Shown here: in pieces, positions 16,998-24,640 of the stretch
Layout: every line of letters starts with the position of its first letter
Numbering within the stretch: position 1 is the first letter of the stretch
Source: Erwinia sp. E_sp_B01_1
Lineage (GTDB): Bacteria; Pseudomonadota; Gammaproteobacteria; Enterobacterales; Enterobacteriaceae
Assembly (NCBI RefSeq): GCF_036865545.1
Contig: NZ_CP142208.1
Coordinates: forward strand, 3,534,001 to 3,598,000
Length of the DNA stretch: 64,000 nucleotides
Reading direction: 5' to 3'
The notes under the pieces: generated by a model
The model's input: only the letters and a program-made list of their open reading frames with translations
Databases searched by the model: none
What the model was told of the DNA's origin: nothing
Translations under genes and position numbers: made by a program

Positions 16998-19900
16998 ATG
17001 GCGAATTTTTTTATCGATCGCCCCATTTTTGCCTGGGTGATAGCGATTTTACTTTGCCTGACCGGCACACTGGCGATCTTTTCCCTTCCCGTTGAGCAGT
17101 ACCCTGAACTTGCTCCCCCCAATGTCCGTATTACTGCCAACTACCCTGGCGCCTCCGCTGAAACGCTGGAGAATACGGTTACCCAGGTTATCGAACAGAA
17201 TATGACGGGTATCGATAACCTGATGTATATGTCCTCCCAGAGCAGTAATACCGGCCAGGCCACCATCACCCTGACTTTTGTCGCCGGCACTAATCCTGAT
17301 GAAGCGCGCCAGCAGGTGCAGAATCAGCTGCAATCCGCCTTGCGAAAACTGCCTCAGGATGTTCAGTCTCAGGGGGTGACGGTGACCAAAACCGGCGATA
17401 CCAATATCCTGATGGTGGCGTTCGTGTCGACCGATGGCAGTATGGATAAGCAGGATATTTCTGACTACGTGGCCAGTAACGTGCAGGATCCCCTGAGCCG
17501 TATTGATGGCGTGGGCCAGGTGGATGCTTACGGATCGCAGTATGCTATGCGTATCTGGCTCGACCCGAACAAAATGATCAATTACGCCCTGACCACTGCC
17601 GATATTGTTACCGCGATTGAGTCTCAAAACAGCCAGGTGGCGGTGGGACAACTGGGCGGCCTGCCCTCGGTGGACCGTCAGGCACTGAATGCCACTATCA
17701 ATTCCCAGTCTCTGCTGACTACGCCGGCACAGTTCCGCAATATTACGCTGCGGGTCAATCAGGATGGCTCAGAGGTCAGACTTGGGGATGTGGCGGATAT
17801 CGCTCTTGGTGCCGAAAAATATGACTTCCTGAGCCAGTACAACGGTCAGCCCGCTTCGGGTCTGGGAATAAAGCTGGCGTCCGGCGCCAACGAGCTGCAA
17901 ACCGACCAGCTGGTACGCGCGCGTATTGATGAGCTTTCACACTATTTCCCCCGGGGACTGAAAGCCGAGATTGCCTACGAGACCACCCCTTTTGTTAAAG
18001 CTTCAATTGAGGACGTGGTCAAGACGCTGCTGGAAGCCATCCTGCTGGTGTTTGTGGTGATGTATCTGTTTATGCAGAACTTCCGCGCCACCTTAATCCC
18101 CACCCTCGCCGTGCCGGTTGTGTTGCTGGGCACCTTTACCGTTCTCTCTGCCTGTGGATTCAGCATCAATACCCTGACCATGTTTGCCATGGTGCTGGCT
18201 ATCGGGCTGCTGGTAGACGATGCCATTGTGGTGGTGGAAAACGTTGAGCGAATAATGAGTGAGGAAGGGCTTTCACCCAGAGACGCAACGCGAAAATCGA
18301 TGGGGCAGATCCAGGGTGCCCTGGTGGGTATTGCGCTGGTGCTCTCTGCGGTGTTTATCCCGATGGCCTTTTTCGGCGGGACTACCGGTGCTATCTATCG
18401 CCAGTTCTCAGTCACCATCGTCTCCGCAATGGTGCTCTCGGTGCTGGTAGCCATGATCCTGACCCCTGCCCTGTGCGCCACGCTTCTGAAGCCGGTTCAG
18501 CAAGGGCATCATCATGACCGCCGGGGCTTCTTCGGCTGGTTTAACCGGATGTTCAACAGCAACGCCGAACGGTACGAACGGGGTGTGGGTAAAATTCTGG
18601 CGAAGGCCGGGCGCTGGCTGGTGCTTTATATGCTGCTGATTGCCGCGATGGCAGTGCTGTTTATGCGTCTGCCGACCTCTTTTCTGCCGCTGGAGGATCG
18701 GGGGGTATTCACCACTCAGGTTCAGCTTCCTCCGGGATCGACGCTGCAACAAACCAATAAAGTCGTCAACCAGGTCGAGCAGTATTACCTGACCAAAGAG
18801 AAAAACAACGTGCTGTCGGTCTTCTCCACCATTGGTGCAGGTCCTGGTGGTAACGGGCAGAACGTGGCCCGTATGTTTGTGCGGCTTAAGGACTGGCAGG
18901 ATCGTCCGGGTTCCGGTAATACCTCGTTTGCCATTATCGAACGGGCCACCAAAGCGTTCCGCTCAATTAAAGAGGGGCGTGTTATAGCCAGCAGCCCTCC
19001 GGCCATCACGGGTATGGGTAATTCAGCCGGTTTTGATATGGAGTTACAGGATCATGCCGGACAGGGCCACGATGCGCTGATGCAGGCCCGTGACCAGCTG
19101 CTGGCCGCGACAGAGGGTAATGCTTCGCTGGCGAGGGTGCGGCATAACGGCCTGGACGATACGCCTCAGTTGCGTATTGACGTTGATCAGCATAAGGCCC
19201 AGGCGCTGGGCGTCTCAATCGACGACATTAACAACACGCTGCAAACGGGATGGGGATCGACCTATGTGAATGATTTCCTGGATCGGGGGCGGGTTAAAAA
19301 AGTTTATGTTCAGGCCGCCGCCCAGTTCCGTATGCTGCCGGATGACATCAGCAAGTGGTACGTCCGTAACAGCAGCGGAGGCATGGTGCCCTTTACCGCC
19401 TTTGCCAGCACCCATTGGGAGACGGGTTCTCCACGACTTGAACGCTATAACGGTTATTCAGCGGTAGAGATTGTGGGTGAAGCCGCTCAGGGCGTCAGTA
19501 CCGGCACCGCCATGGACGTGATGGAAAATCTGGTCAGTAAACTCCCTACGGGCTTCGGGCTGCAATGGACCGGGGCTTCCTATCAGGAGCGGCTGACCGG
19601 ATCGCAGGCACCGGCGCTTTATGCCATCTCATTGCTGGTGGTGTTCCTGTGCCTGGCGGCGCTTTATGAAAGCTGGTCGATCCCGTTCTCAGTGATGCTG
19701 GTAGTACCGCTGGGGGTGATTGGCGCCCTGATTGCCACCTGGATGCGCGGGCTGGAAAACGATGTTTATTTCCAGGTCGGGCTGTTAACGGTGATTGGCC
19801 TGTCGGCGAAAAATGCCATTCTGATTGTCGAGTTTGCCAATGAAATCAACAGCAAAGGACGGGATTTGATGGAAGCGACGCTGGAGGCTTCCCGGCAGCG

Positions 19901-20114
19901 CCTGCGCCCGATTCTGATGACCTCACTGGCGTTTATTTTTGGCGTGCTGCCTATGGTGATCAGTAATGGCGCAGGTTCAAGTAGCCAGCACGCGGTGGGT
20001 ACCGGCGTGATGGGCGGGATGATTTCAGCCACTATTCTGGCGATCTTCTTTGTGCCCCTGTTCTTTGTGCTGGTACGACGCCGCTTCCCGGTAAATGAGA
20101 AGCCTGTCACATAA
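16998..20114 (+). CDS. acrD: RND multidrug/aminoglycoside efflux transporter AcrD
   Basis: A 1038-residue inner-membrane proton/drug antiporter that works with a periplasmic adaptor (AcrA) and TolC-type channel encoded elsewhere. It starts [13 protein letters not shown], has the two large periplasmic loops and 12 membrane segments of the HAE1 family. The proton-relay pair Asp407-Asp408 is intact in [13 protein letters not shown]. Length and location after narQ match E. coli AcrD, whose known substrates are aminoglycosides, bile salts and novobiocin. GGAG stands nine bases before the ATG. A strong terminator follows. The protein could in principle be an AcrB-type paralogue; the synteny argues for AcrD. 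Confidence 0.94.
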   Translation: MANFFIDRPIFAWVIAILLCLTGTLAIFSLPVEQYPELAPPNVRITANYPGASAETLENTVTQVIEQNMTGIDNLMYMSSQSSNTGQATITLTFVAGTNPDEARQQVQNQLQSALRKLPQDVQSQGVTVTKTGDTNILMVAFVSTDGSMDKQDISDYVASNVQDPLSRIDGVGQVDAYGSQYAMRIWLDPNKMINYALTTADIVTAIESQNSQVAVGQLGGLPSVDRQALNATINSQSLLTTPAQFRNITLRVNQDGSEVRLGDVADIALGAEKYDFLSQYNGQPASGLGIKLASGANELQTDQLVRARIDELSHYFPRGLKAEIAYETTPFVKASIEDVVKTLLEAILLVFVVMYLFMQNFRATLIPTLAVPVVLLGTFTVLSACGFSINTLTMFAMVLAIGLLVDDAIVVVENVERIMSEEGLSPRDATRKSMGQIQGALVGIALVLSAVFIPMAFFGGTTGAIYRQFSVTIVSAMVLSVLVAMILTPALCATLLKPVQQGHHHDRRGFFGWFNRMFNSNAERYERGVGKILAKAGRWLVLYMLLIAAMAVLFMRLPTSFLPLEDRGVFTTQVQLPPGSTLQQTNKVVNQVEQYYLTKEKNNVLSVFSTIGAGPGGNGQNVARMFVRLKDWQDRPGSGNTSFAIIERATKAFRSIKEGRVIASSPPAITGMGNSAGFDMELQDHAGQGHDALMQARDQLLAATEGNASLARVRHNGLDDTPQLRIDVDQHKAQALGVSIDDINNTLQTGWGSTYVNDFLDRGRVKKVYVQAAAQFRMLPDDISKWYVRNSSGGMVPFTAFASTHWETGSPRLERYNGYSAVEIVGEAAQGVSTGTAMDVMENLVSKLPTGFGLQWTGASYQERLTGSQAPALYAISLLVVFLCLAALYESWSIPFSVMLVVPLGVIGALIATWMRGLENDVYFQVGLLTVIGLSAKNAILIVEFANEINSKGRDLMEATLEASRQRLRPILMTSLAFIFGVLPMVISNGAGSSSQHAVGTGVMGGMISATILAIFFVPLFFVLVRRRFPVNEKPVT

Positions 20115-20120
20115 CGAATA

Positions 20121-20145
20121 AAGGCAGCCCGGAGGGCTGCCTTTT
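20121..20145 (+). terminator. Terminator of acrD
   Basis: AAGGCAGCCC and GGGCTGCCTT form a 10-bp stem with loop GGA, followed by TT; it starts 7 bases after the acrD stop. Confidence 0.88.
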
Positions 20146-20208
20146 AAAAGGGTGAAGCTGTGGATGGCGCTGTTAAGGAAATCTCAAAACTTATTCTTTA
20201 AGAATCTG

Positions 20209-20271
20209 TTATTTACGAGATAACATCGCTTCAATAAAGTCTTTCCAGTTCCCCAGTTCTAATTCGATCAT
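20209..20271 (-). CDS. ypfM: Small protein YpfM
   Basis: A 20-residue frame reading MIELELGNWKDFIEAMLSRK. It matches the E. coli 19-residue YpfM (MIERELGNWKDFIEVMLRK) residue by residue apart from a few substitutions and one extra residue, and lies in the same place beside acrD. A GAGGTG ribosome site stands at 20276-20281, four bases before the ATG. Function is unknown; the conservation of such a short frame between genera is the main evidence that it is translated. Confidence 0.88.
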   Translation of the reverse strand: MIELELGNWKDFIEAMLSRK

Positions 20272-20679
20272 ATATCACCTCGCTGTTCTTGTGGCTGCAT
20301 TATAGGATTAATCCTAAGGAAAAGTGAACAGCTTTCGCTCACTTAAAGTACCACGATTTCATTCAAAACCCGGTTTTGCGTGGCAGGCCACAGTTCTTTA
20401 GTGATAATCCCGCCCGTAACCGTTGGCGTGATTATCATTTGAAAGCCAAACCCGGAATTCAGCGATAAATAGCCAGCGGACAGAGGGGATGACCGGATAG
20501 CTGGGTGACTGGTTGAGTAGCTGAATAAATGAATGAGTGAGTGAGTGAGTGAGTGAGTGAGTGAGTGGCTGGCTGGCTGGCTGGAAAGAGTTTCACAAAA
20601 ATAAGCGGGCGCGGATATTGACCGGAAGAAGTTTGCCGGTGCATCCCTGGGGGCGGGCCGCCCCCCGGACACAGCCTGG
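20272..20679. other. Non-coding stretch with tetranucleotide repeats
   Basis: Between ypfM and the next small gene. It holds the GAGT/GGCT repeat tract (20535-20584) and a GC-rich perfect hairpin, GGGGGCGG-G-CCGCCCCC, at 20649-20665, just past the end of the small gene at 20680, which may end or protect its transcript but lacks a T tract. A - strand frame of 109 codons spans the repeat, but it starts with GTG without a ribosome site and is kept open by the repeat itself. Confidence 0.5.
20535..20584. repeat. Tandem tetranucleotide repeats (GAGT)8 and (GGCT)4.5
   Basis: Eight perfect copies of GAGT at 20535-20566 run directly into four and a half copies of GGCT at 20567-20584. The preceding bases (AAAT, GAAT) look like decayed copies. 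Tetranucleotide tracts of this length are prone to slipped-strand change in copy number. The (ACTC)n strand contains no stop codon in any frame; the GAGT strand has TGA in all frames. Confidence 0.95.
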
Positions 20680-20874
20680 TTATTTCAGTACTATCACTTT
20701 ATCGTAACCGCCGCTTTCACTGTCGATATGCGTTTTGGCATCGGGGTGTTCGGCCAGAACCGCCTCAACAACGTGATTGAATTCGTCACAACGACTGTTT
20801 TTCTTCCTGAGGATCACAATCATCGATTGTGTCTCTTCAACCGTATGAGCGGAAGACGCTTTCATATAGTTCAT
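20680..20874 (-). CDS. Small hypothetical protein (64 aa)
   Basis: I do not recognise this protein. It is 64 residues, mixed charge, with no membrane segment or signal: N-terminal half with MIVILRKKN, a single Cys, and a C-terminal DSESGGYDKVIVLK that looks like the last strands of a small alpha/beta fold. Support for translation is strong: a perfect AAGGAGG ribosome site at 20881-20887, six bases from the ATG. It lies in the accessory stretch between ypfM and the hcp islet. A strong GC hairpin follows its stop. Confidence 0.65.
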   Translation of the reverse strand: MNYMKASSAHTVEETQSMIVILRKKNSRCDEFNHVVEAVLAEHPDAKTHIDSESGGYDKVIVLK

Positions 20875-21018
20875 ATTGTCCCTCCTTATGCTAAGTCTTT
20901 GTCTGGATAGTGATCTTATAGCCTTCCCTGCTGCCTCGCAGGCGCTTCCGTTGTAGACTAACCGCCTGAACAGTATCGAATATAGTTGAAACCCACAGAA
21001 AACAGAAGGGAACCTGAG
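20875..21018. other. Ancestral yffB promoter region (inferred)
   Basis: These 144 bases lie between the divergent small gene and the yffB remnant. Because the remnant retains the original yffB start, the native yffB promoter should be here. AAGGGA at about 21006-21011 precedes the remnant ATGATG. No specific operator is visible. Confidence 0.4.
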
Positions 21019-21066
21019 ATGATGACCCTGTACGGCATTAAAAATTGCGAGCTGTTTTTGTTATAA
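21019..21066 (+). pseudogene. 5-prime remnant of yffB
   Basis: ATGATG then ACC CTG TAC GGC reads [11 protein letters not shown], the N-terminus of YffB as in E. coli ([11 protein letters not shown]), then runs into foreign sequence and stops after 15 codons at 21064-21066. It has its own ribosome site. Bases 21025-21050 are identical to 22922-22947 in the intact yffB. This shows that the hcp islet entered at codon 11 or so of the ancestral gene. Confidence 0.88.
21025..21050 (+). repeat. Left 26-bp direct repeat flanking the hcp islet
   Basis: Perfectly identical to 22922-22947 (starts ACCCTGTACGGC, ends AATTGCGA). The bases just outside differ on both sides (G versus T before, G versus C after), so the identity is exactly 26 bp. 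Start-to-start distance is 1897 bp. Confidence 0.96.
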
Positions 21067-21190
21067 GAACCTTAACAGCATTTTGGGGGCTTTGATAAAG
21101 AGGCTTTGATATGGTGGCTTGAGTATTTCCACTCTTAACGATTTACTGGGCCTTCTACCCTAAAGGGGCGTAATGCCCCCTTTCTGTTGG

Positions 21191-21676
21191 TTACGCTCTT
21201 ACATTCCAGTCGTCTGAATACTGCACGTTACCATCGACATATCGCCATGTGATTCTCTCGTACATAAGAGCGATGGATTCCATGTGATTGATCTGCGAGT
21301 TTCCAGCCATTTTAGCGTTTGGCATTCCAGGATTTACACCTGTAATCTTCACACCCTCAATGGTCATAACGAAGTAGCATTCTTCTTGCCCAGCGTAGTC
21401 GATTCGGTACCAGCGAATCTCCGCACTTTTCAGCGTCTGCCCAGTGGCAACAGCTTTATAGAGATACGGGCTGGAACTATCAAACTCTTTTTCAATCATC
21501 ATTGGGGAGTGCGAACGTTTGCCGGTGATCTTACCGTTGGCACTGTCTACCGGGATATTCAAACCGTGACTAAAACCTATAATTTCAATACTCCCTTCAC
21601 GATCCCGGACGTCTACCGATCCCTTGATGTCTGCGCCACCATCGTCTTTAAGCCACATGTATGCTGGAATGGGCAT
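21191..21676 (-). CDS. hcp: Hcp-family type VI secretion tube protein
   Basis: A 161-residue Hcp. The N-terminus MPIPAYMWLKDDGGADIKGS and the segments SSPYLYKAVATGQTLKSAEIRWYRI and ITWRYVDGN match the enterobacterial Hcp family, whose hexameric rings form the inner tube of the T6SS and can carry small effectors in the lumen. Some positions differ from common Hcps (GFSHGLNIPVDS, a Met-rich HSPMMIEKEF). AAAGGAG stands upstream of the ATG. It is the last gene of the three-gene unit, one base after the membrane protein gene. No other T6SS gene is in the window, so it is an orphan Hcp. An imperfect hairpin at 21162-21183 follows the gene. Confidence 0.92.
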   Translation of the reverse strand: MPIPAYMWLKDDGGADIKGSVDVRDREGSIEIIGFSHGLNIPVDSANGKITGKRSHSPMMIEKEFDSSSPYLYKAVATGQTLKSAEIRWYRIDYAGQEECYFVMTIEGVKITGVNPGMPNAKMAGNSQINHMESIALMYERITWRYVDGNVQYSDDWNVRA

Positions 21677-21677
21677 T

Positions 21678-22202
21678 TTACAAACTCCTTTTGATTATGA
21701 TTTTCTTCGTGATTAACCAATAACAAAAAATCGTTATTAGTAGGATAAAACCCACAATCGCCGCCATAGCGAAAGCTGAATATGTTTGATTGCCCGAAAA
21801 CACGAGTTGATAAGGCAGAAAGCGGAACAGCGCCCAAAACAGAAAGGTGAAAACGAATATTTTTGCAAATCGTCTCAATGAGGAGAAAGCCCATTCTTTA
21901 TGGAGAGAAGCAGGGCTCAATTTGTGTGTAACACCTTTATAAGCGGTAAATATTGCGCTAAGGATTGGAACACTGATCAGAGTGTTGATTAGAATACTAA
22001 TATAGAAACGAATTGACTCAGTGGGTTCAGGATCAGGCTCACCTGATACCATTCTCCCGATTTTATCCGCATCCTCAAAGCTGACATGTTGGCTTACGAA
22101 ACTACCTACTAAATCATCATAATTCAGTGTTTTTGCCACCATCAGCATAATCGCAGCGAACAAAGTAATCTTGAGCACCAAACTAAGGACACATTTTACC
22201 AT
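21678..22202 (-). CDS. Predicted immunity membrane protein
   Basis: A 174-residue protein I do not recognise by sequence. It has four hydrophobic segments (about residues 4-22, 68-88, 110-130 and 143-165) with a short periplasmic-type loop rich in acidic residues between the first two, and a basic C-terminus (KKIIIKRSL). Its start overlaps the end of the effector gene by 20 bases and its end is one base from hcp. The position directly behind a peptidoglycan-acting effector suggests it protects the producer in the periplasm or inner membrane. Function is inferred from context only. The gene is notably AT-rich. Confidence 0.7.
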   Translation of the reverse strand: MVKCVLSLVLKITLFAAIMLMVAKTLNYDDLVGSFVSQHVSFEDADKIGRMVSGEPDPEPTESIRFYISILINTLISVPILSAIFTAYKGVTHKLSPASLHKEWAFSSLRRFAKIFVFTFLFWALFRFLPYQLVFSGNQTYSAFAMAAIVGFILLITIFCYWLITKKIIIKRSL

Positions 22203-22698
22203 TGGCGATCACCTCAATAGTGCCGTATGCCTTTAAGTTCCTCATGCAAGGAACATCCATTTGCGGCGTTCTCAGAAGTGCATTACGTAACATGGCAAAA
22301 TCTGAATCATGCGGAAGAGTGATACAACCTTCTGACAGAGTGCCTGGATGCAAACGGAAATTACCGCGCTTGATGCCCTCAATCCAGGTGTAATCGTCAA
22401 TTCCCCAGTCGTCCCGCCACAGGGCAAACCATTCGTTATGTCTGAACGTCGCGCCTTTAACTATGTTGTTATAAATATCCCGGACACCTGCATTAACTTG
22501 CGATCTTAGTCCACCTTCTGGACGGTCAACAATCCAATACGTACCAGCCGGAATCGGGCCGACAGTTGGCTTCATTCCACAAGCCCCCCGATTGCGATAA
22601 ACCCCATCTCCAGAGAACGCTAAAAACGTGCCTACTCCAGGGAACGATAACGGAGAGTAATGCGCGTCGTTGATTACAAACTTTCCATGTAGAGCCAT
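22183..22698 (-). CDS. DUF2778 / Tlde1-like T6SS effector (L,D-transpeptidase fold)
   Basis: A 171-residue protein of the DUF2778 family, which includes the antibacterial T6SS effector Tlde1 of Salmonella. The catalytic motif is intact: His117 and Cys125 in RLHPGTLSEGCITLP, the HxxxxxSxGC signature of L,D-transpeptidase-like enzymes. Upstream it has GKFVIND, FLAFSG and GPIPAGTYWIVDRPEGG, typical for the family. There is no signal peptide, as expected for cargo delivered by the T6SS rather than by Sec. Such enzymes act on the tetrapeptide stems of target-cell peptidoglycan. It is the first gene of the effector-membrane protein-hcp unit. Confidence 0.85.
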   Translation of the reverse strand: MALHGKFVINDAHYSPLSFPGVGTFLAFSGDGVYRNRGACGMKPTVGPIPAGTYWIVDRPEGGLRSQVNAGVRDIYNNIVKGATFRHNEWFALWRDDWGIDDYTWIEGIKRGNFRLHPGTLSEGCITLPHDSDFAMLRNALLRTPQMDVPCMRNLKAYGTIEVIANGKMCP

Positions 22699-22716
22699 AA
22701 ACCACCCAATATCCTT

Positions 22717-22896
22717 TTATGATGTGTGGTTATGGTACAGGTTGCTTTTCAGGCTATCCAGATTGTCTATTTGATTTTGAGAGATAGAATCCTTTTGACC
22801 GTAAAGGGTATGACCACGACAAATCGCCCCATTATTTTCAAGTATTGAAATAGCAGGTATGCTACAAACCATCAGGAAAAATTCAGGAAACCCCAT
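22717..22896 (-). other. Possible ORF fragment upstream of the effector
   Basis: A - strand frame that ends 18 bases before the effector start. From a Met at 22896 it reads 59 residues with a hydrophobic start ([12 protein letters not shown]) and a polar tail (YGQKDSISQNQ). No ribosome site precedes any of its ATGs, and its upstream part runs into the yffB direct repeat. It may be the 3-prime end of a gene that preceded the effector before insertion, or chance. Confidence 0.3.
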
Positions 22897-23275
22897 GAAA
22901 AATAAGACAGATCGCCAGTTTACCCTGTACGGCATTAAAAATTGCGACACTATTAAGAAAGCGCGCAGGTATCTGGAAGCGAACGACGTGGTTTATCAGT
23001 TCCATGACTACCGTGCGGACGGACTGGACGGTGCCCTGCTGCAAAAATTTATTGATCAACTGGGATGGGAAGCGCTGCTGAACACCCGCGGTACCACCTG
23101 GCGTAAACTCAGTGAAGAGACGCGTAATGAGGTTAATACCGCCGCTGCCGCACATAAATTAATGCTGGAACAGCCTGCAATTATCAAACGCCCGTTGCTC
23201 TGCAGCGCCGACGGCTCTATGCTGCTGGGCTTTAGTGAAACTACTTACCAGCCATTTATTGCGGAGAAGTCCTGA
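22895..23275 (+). CDS. yffB: ArsC/Spx-family protein YffB with a rebuilt N-terminus
   Basis: A 126-residue thioredoxin-fold protein of the arsenate reductase-like Spx family. From [15 protein letters not shown] to the end it follows E. coli YffB (118 residues); the active-site-type Cys is in KNCDT and the conserved RGTTWRKL and IKRPLL segments are present. The first nine residues (MKNKTDRQF) are not YffB-like and replace the native Met-Val or Met-Met start: they come from islet sequence. ATG 22895 has AGGAAA six bases upstream. The stop is two bases before dapE, so continued translation matters for the essential downstream gene. The molecular role of YffB is not established. Confidence 0.9.
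   Translation: MKNKTDRQFTLYGIKNCDTIKKARRYLEANDVVYQFHDYRADGLDGALLQKFIDQLGWEALLNTRGTTWRKLSEETRNEVNTAAAAHKLMLEQPAIIKRPLLCSADGSMLLGFSETTYQPFIAEKS
22922..22947 (+). repeat. Right 26-bp direct repeat, inside yffB
   Basis: Second copy of the 26-bp repeat at 21025-21050; it encodes TLYGIKNC of the intact YffB. It marks the right edge of the hcp islet. Confidence 0.96.
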
Positions 23276-23277
23276 TT

Positions 23278-24405
23278 ATGTTTTGTCCGGTCATTGAGCT
23301 GACGCAGCAGCTTATACGTCGTCCTTCCCTCAGCCCGGATGATGCCGGTTGTCAGGCTATTATGATCGATCGTCTGAAGGCGCTGGGCTTTACCATTGAG
23401 CCGATGCACATTGGCGATACCCTGAATTTCTGGGCCTGGCGCGGCCAGGGCGAAACGCTGGCCTTTGCCGGGCATACCGATGTGGTGCCTACTGGCGATG
23501 CAAGCCGCTGGATCAACCCGCCCTTTGAACCCACCATTCGTGACGGCATGCTTTATGGTCGCGGTGCGGCTGATATGAAAGGCTCTCTGGCGGCGATGAT
23601 TGTCGCCGCTGAGCGCTTTGTTATCAGCAATCCCAACCATAAAGGCCGTCTGGCTTTTCTGATCACCTCAGACGAAGAAGCCAACGCCACAAACGGCACG
23701 GTAAAAGTGGTGGAAGCGCTGATGGCGCGCAACGAGCGGATGGATTACTGTCTGGTCGGCGAACCTTCCAGCACTGAAATTGTTGGGGATGTGGTAAAAA
23801 ATGGCCGCCGTGGCTCCATGACCGCCAATCTGACCCTGCATGGGGTCCAGGGCCATGTCGCCTATCCTCACCTGGCTGATAATCCGGTGCATCGCGCCCT
23901 GCCAGCCCTGAATGAACTGGTGGCGAGAGAGTGGGATCAGGGCAACGAATTCTTCCCGCCTACCAGTATGCAAATCGCTAACGTTCAGGCTGGAACGGGG
24001 AGCAACAATGTTATTCCCGGCGAGTTCTTTGTGCAGTTTAACTTCCGTTTCAGCACGGAACTCACTGACCAGATGATCCAGCAGCAGGTTCAGGAACTGC
24101 TGGACCGCCATCAGTTACGCTACACGCTGGAATGGAAAATTTCCGGCCAGCCTTTCCTGACGTCACGCGGTAAGCTGGTGGATGCGGTAGTGAATGCCGT
24201 TGCGCACTATAATGAAATAAAACCGCAGCTGTTAACTACCGGCGGCACTTCAGACGGACGGTTTATCGCCCGCATGGGAGCCCAGGTGGTGGAATTAGGC
24301 CCGGTGAACGCCACCATTCATAAAATCAATGAGTGTGTTAAGGCCGCCGACCTGCAGCTGTTGAGCCGCATGTACCAGCGGATTATGGAACAGCTGATCG
24401 CTTAA
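23278..24405 (+). CDS. dapE: Succinyl-diaminopimelate desuccinylase
   Basis: A 375-residue di-zinc M20 peptidase-family enzyme, the same length as E. coli DapE. It hydrolyses N-succinyl-L,L-diaminopimelate to L,L-diaminopimelate and succinate in lysine and peptidoglycan synthesis. Metal and catalytic sites: His66 in GHTDVV, Asp99 in AADMKG, the Glu pair in SDEEANA near 133-134, Glu in VGEPSS near 162, and the C-terminal His in ATIHKINE. It follows yffB by two bases and GGAG in the end of yffB serves as ribosome site. dapA lies about 6 kb away on the other strand. Confidence 0.97.
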   Translation: MFCPVIELTQQLIRRPSLSPDDAGCQAIMIDRLKALGFTIEPMHIGDTLNFWAWRGQGETLAFAGHTDVVPTGDASRWINPPFEPTIRDGMLYGRGAADMKGSLAAMIVAAERFVISNPNHKGRLAFLITSDEEANATNGTVKVVEALMARNERMDYCLVGEPSSTEIVGDVVKNGRRGSMTANLTLHGVQGHVAYPHLADNPVHRALPALNELVAREWDQGNEFFPPTSMQIANVQAGTGSNNVIPGEFFVQFNFRFSTELTDQMIQQQVQELLDRHQLRYTLEWKISGQPFLTSRGKLVDAVVNAVAHYNEIKPQLLTTGGTSDGRFIARMGAQVVELGPVNATIHKINECVKAADLQLLSRMYQRIMEQLIA

Positions 24406-24417
24406 TAAGGAAAGAAA

Positions 24418-24606
24418 ATGGAATGGCTTAAAGATTACTGGTGGCTGTTGGTGATTGTGCTGATGGTGGGCGTGTTGATGAACGTCTATAAAGACCTGAA
24501 GCGCATCGATCATAAAAAGTTTCTCGACAACAAACCGGAACTGCCCCCGCATCGTGATTTTAACGATAAGTGGGATGACGAAGACGATATGCCGAAAAAG
24601 AAATGA
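24418..24606 (+). CDS. ypfN: UPF0370 small membrane protein YpfN
   Basis: A 62-residue protein with one N-terminal membrane segment ([16 protein letters not shown]) and an acidic, highly conserved cytoplasmic tail ([21 protein letters not shown]). It matches E. coli YpfN apart from a shorter lysine-rich end. AAGGAAAG precedes the ATG. It is the last gene of the yffB-dapE-ypfN unit. Function unknown. Confidence 0.93.
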   Translation: MEWLKDYWWLLVIVLMVGVLMNVYKDLKRIDHKKFLDNKPELPPHRDFNDKWDDEDDMPKKK

Positions 24607-24612
24607 GTTTCA

Positions 24613-24640
24613 GCAGGGGCACCCGCCCCTGCTTCGTTTT
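24613..24640 (+). terminator. Terminator of the yffB-dapE-ypfN unit
   Basis: GCAGGGGC and GCCCCTGC, loop ACCC, then TTCGTTTT. It lies 6 bases past the ypfN stop and touches the stop codon of the convergent ypfH. Confidence 0.85.

Larger units (their letters stand above)
21051..22947. mobile_element. Orphan hcp-effector-immunity islet inserted in yffB
   Basis: The islet is bounded by the 26-bp direct repeats and carries, all on the - strand, a DUF2778/Tlde1-like effector, an overlapping membrane protein and an Hcp. Its composition is more AT-rich than its surroundings: 21721-21780 has 23 G+C of 60, while 23461-23520 in dapE has 38 of 60. No integrase or transposase is present, so it would have moved by recombination using functions in trans, or by homologous exchange. 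The repeats come from the yffB 5-prime end, which served as the target. Boundaries are inferred from the repeats. Confidence 0.75.

Noticed and set aside
20343..20672. A 109-codon frame on the - strand across the tetranucleotide repeat
   Set aside because: Starts with GTG without a ribosome site; the (ACTC)n tract cannot contain stops in any frame, so the open length is an artefact of the repeat. No recognisable domain.
21162..21183. Terminator of hcp
   Set aside because: The AAAGGGG/CCCCCTTT hairpin has an unpaired C and no T run on the - strand side; kept only as a weak hairpin in the hcp note.
21051..22947. Classical insertion sequence or transposon
   Set aside because: No transposase, no terminal inverted repeats, and a 26-bp duplication is too long for a usual target-site duplication.
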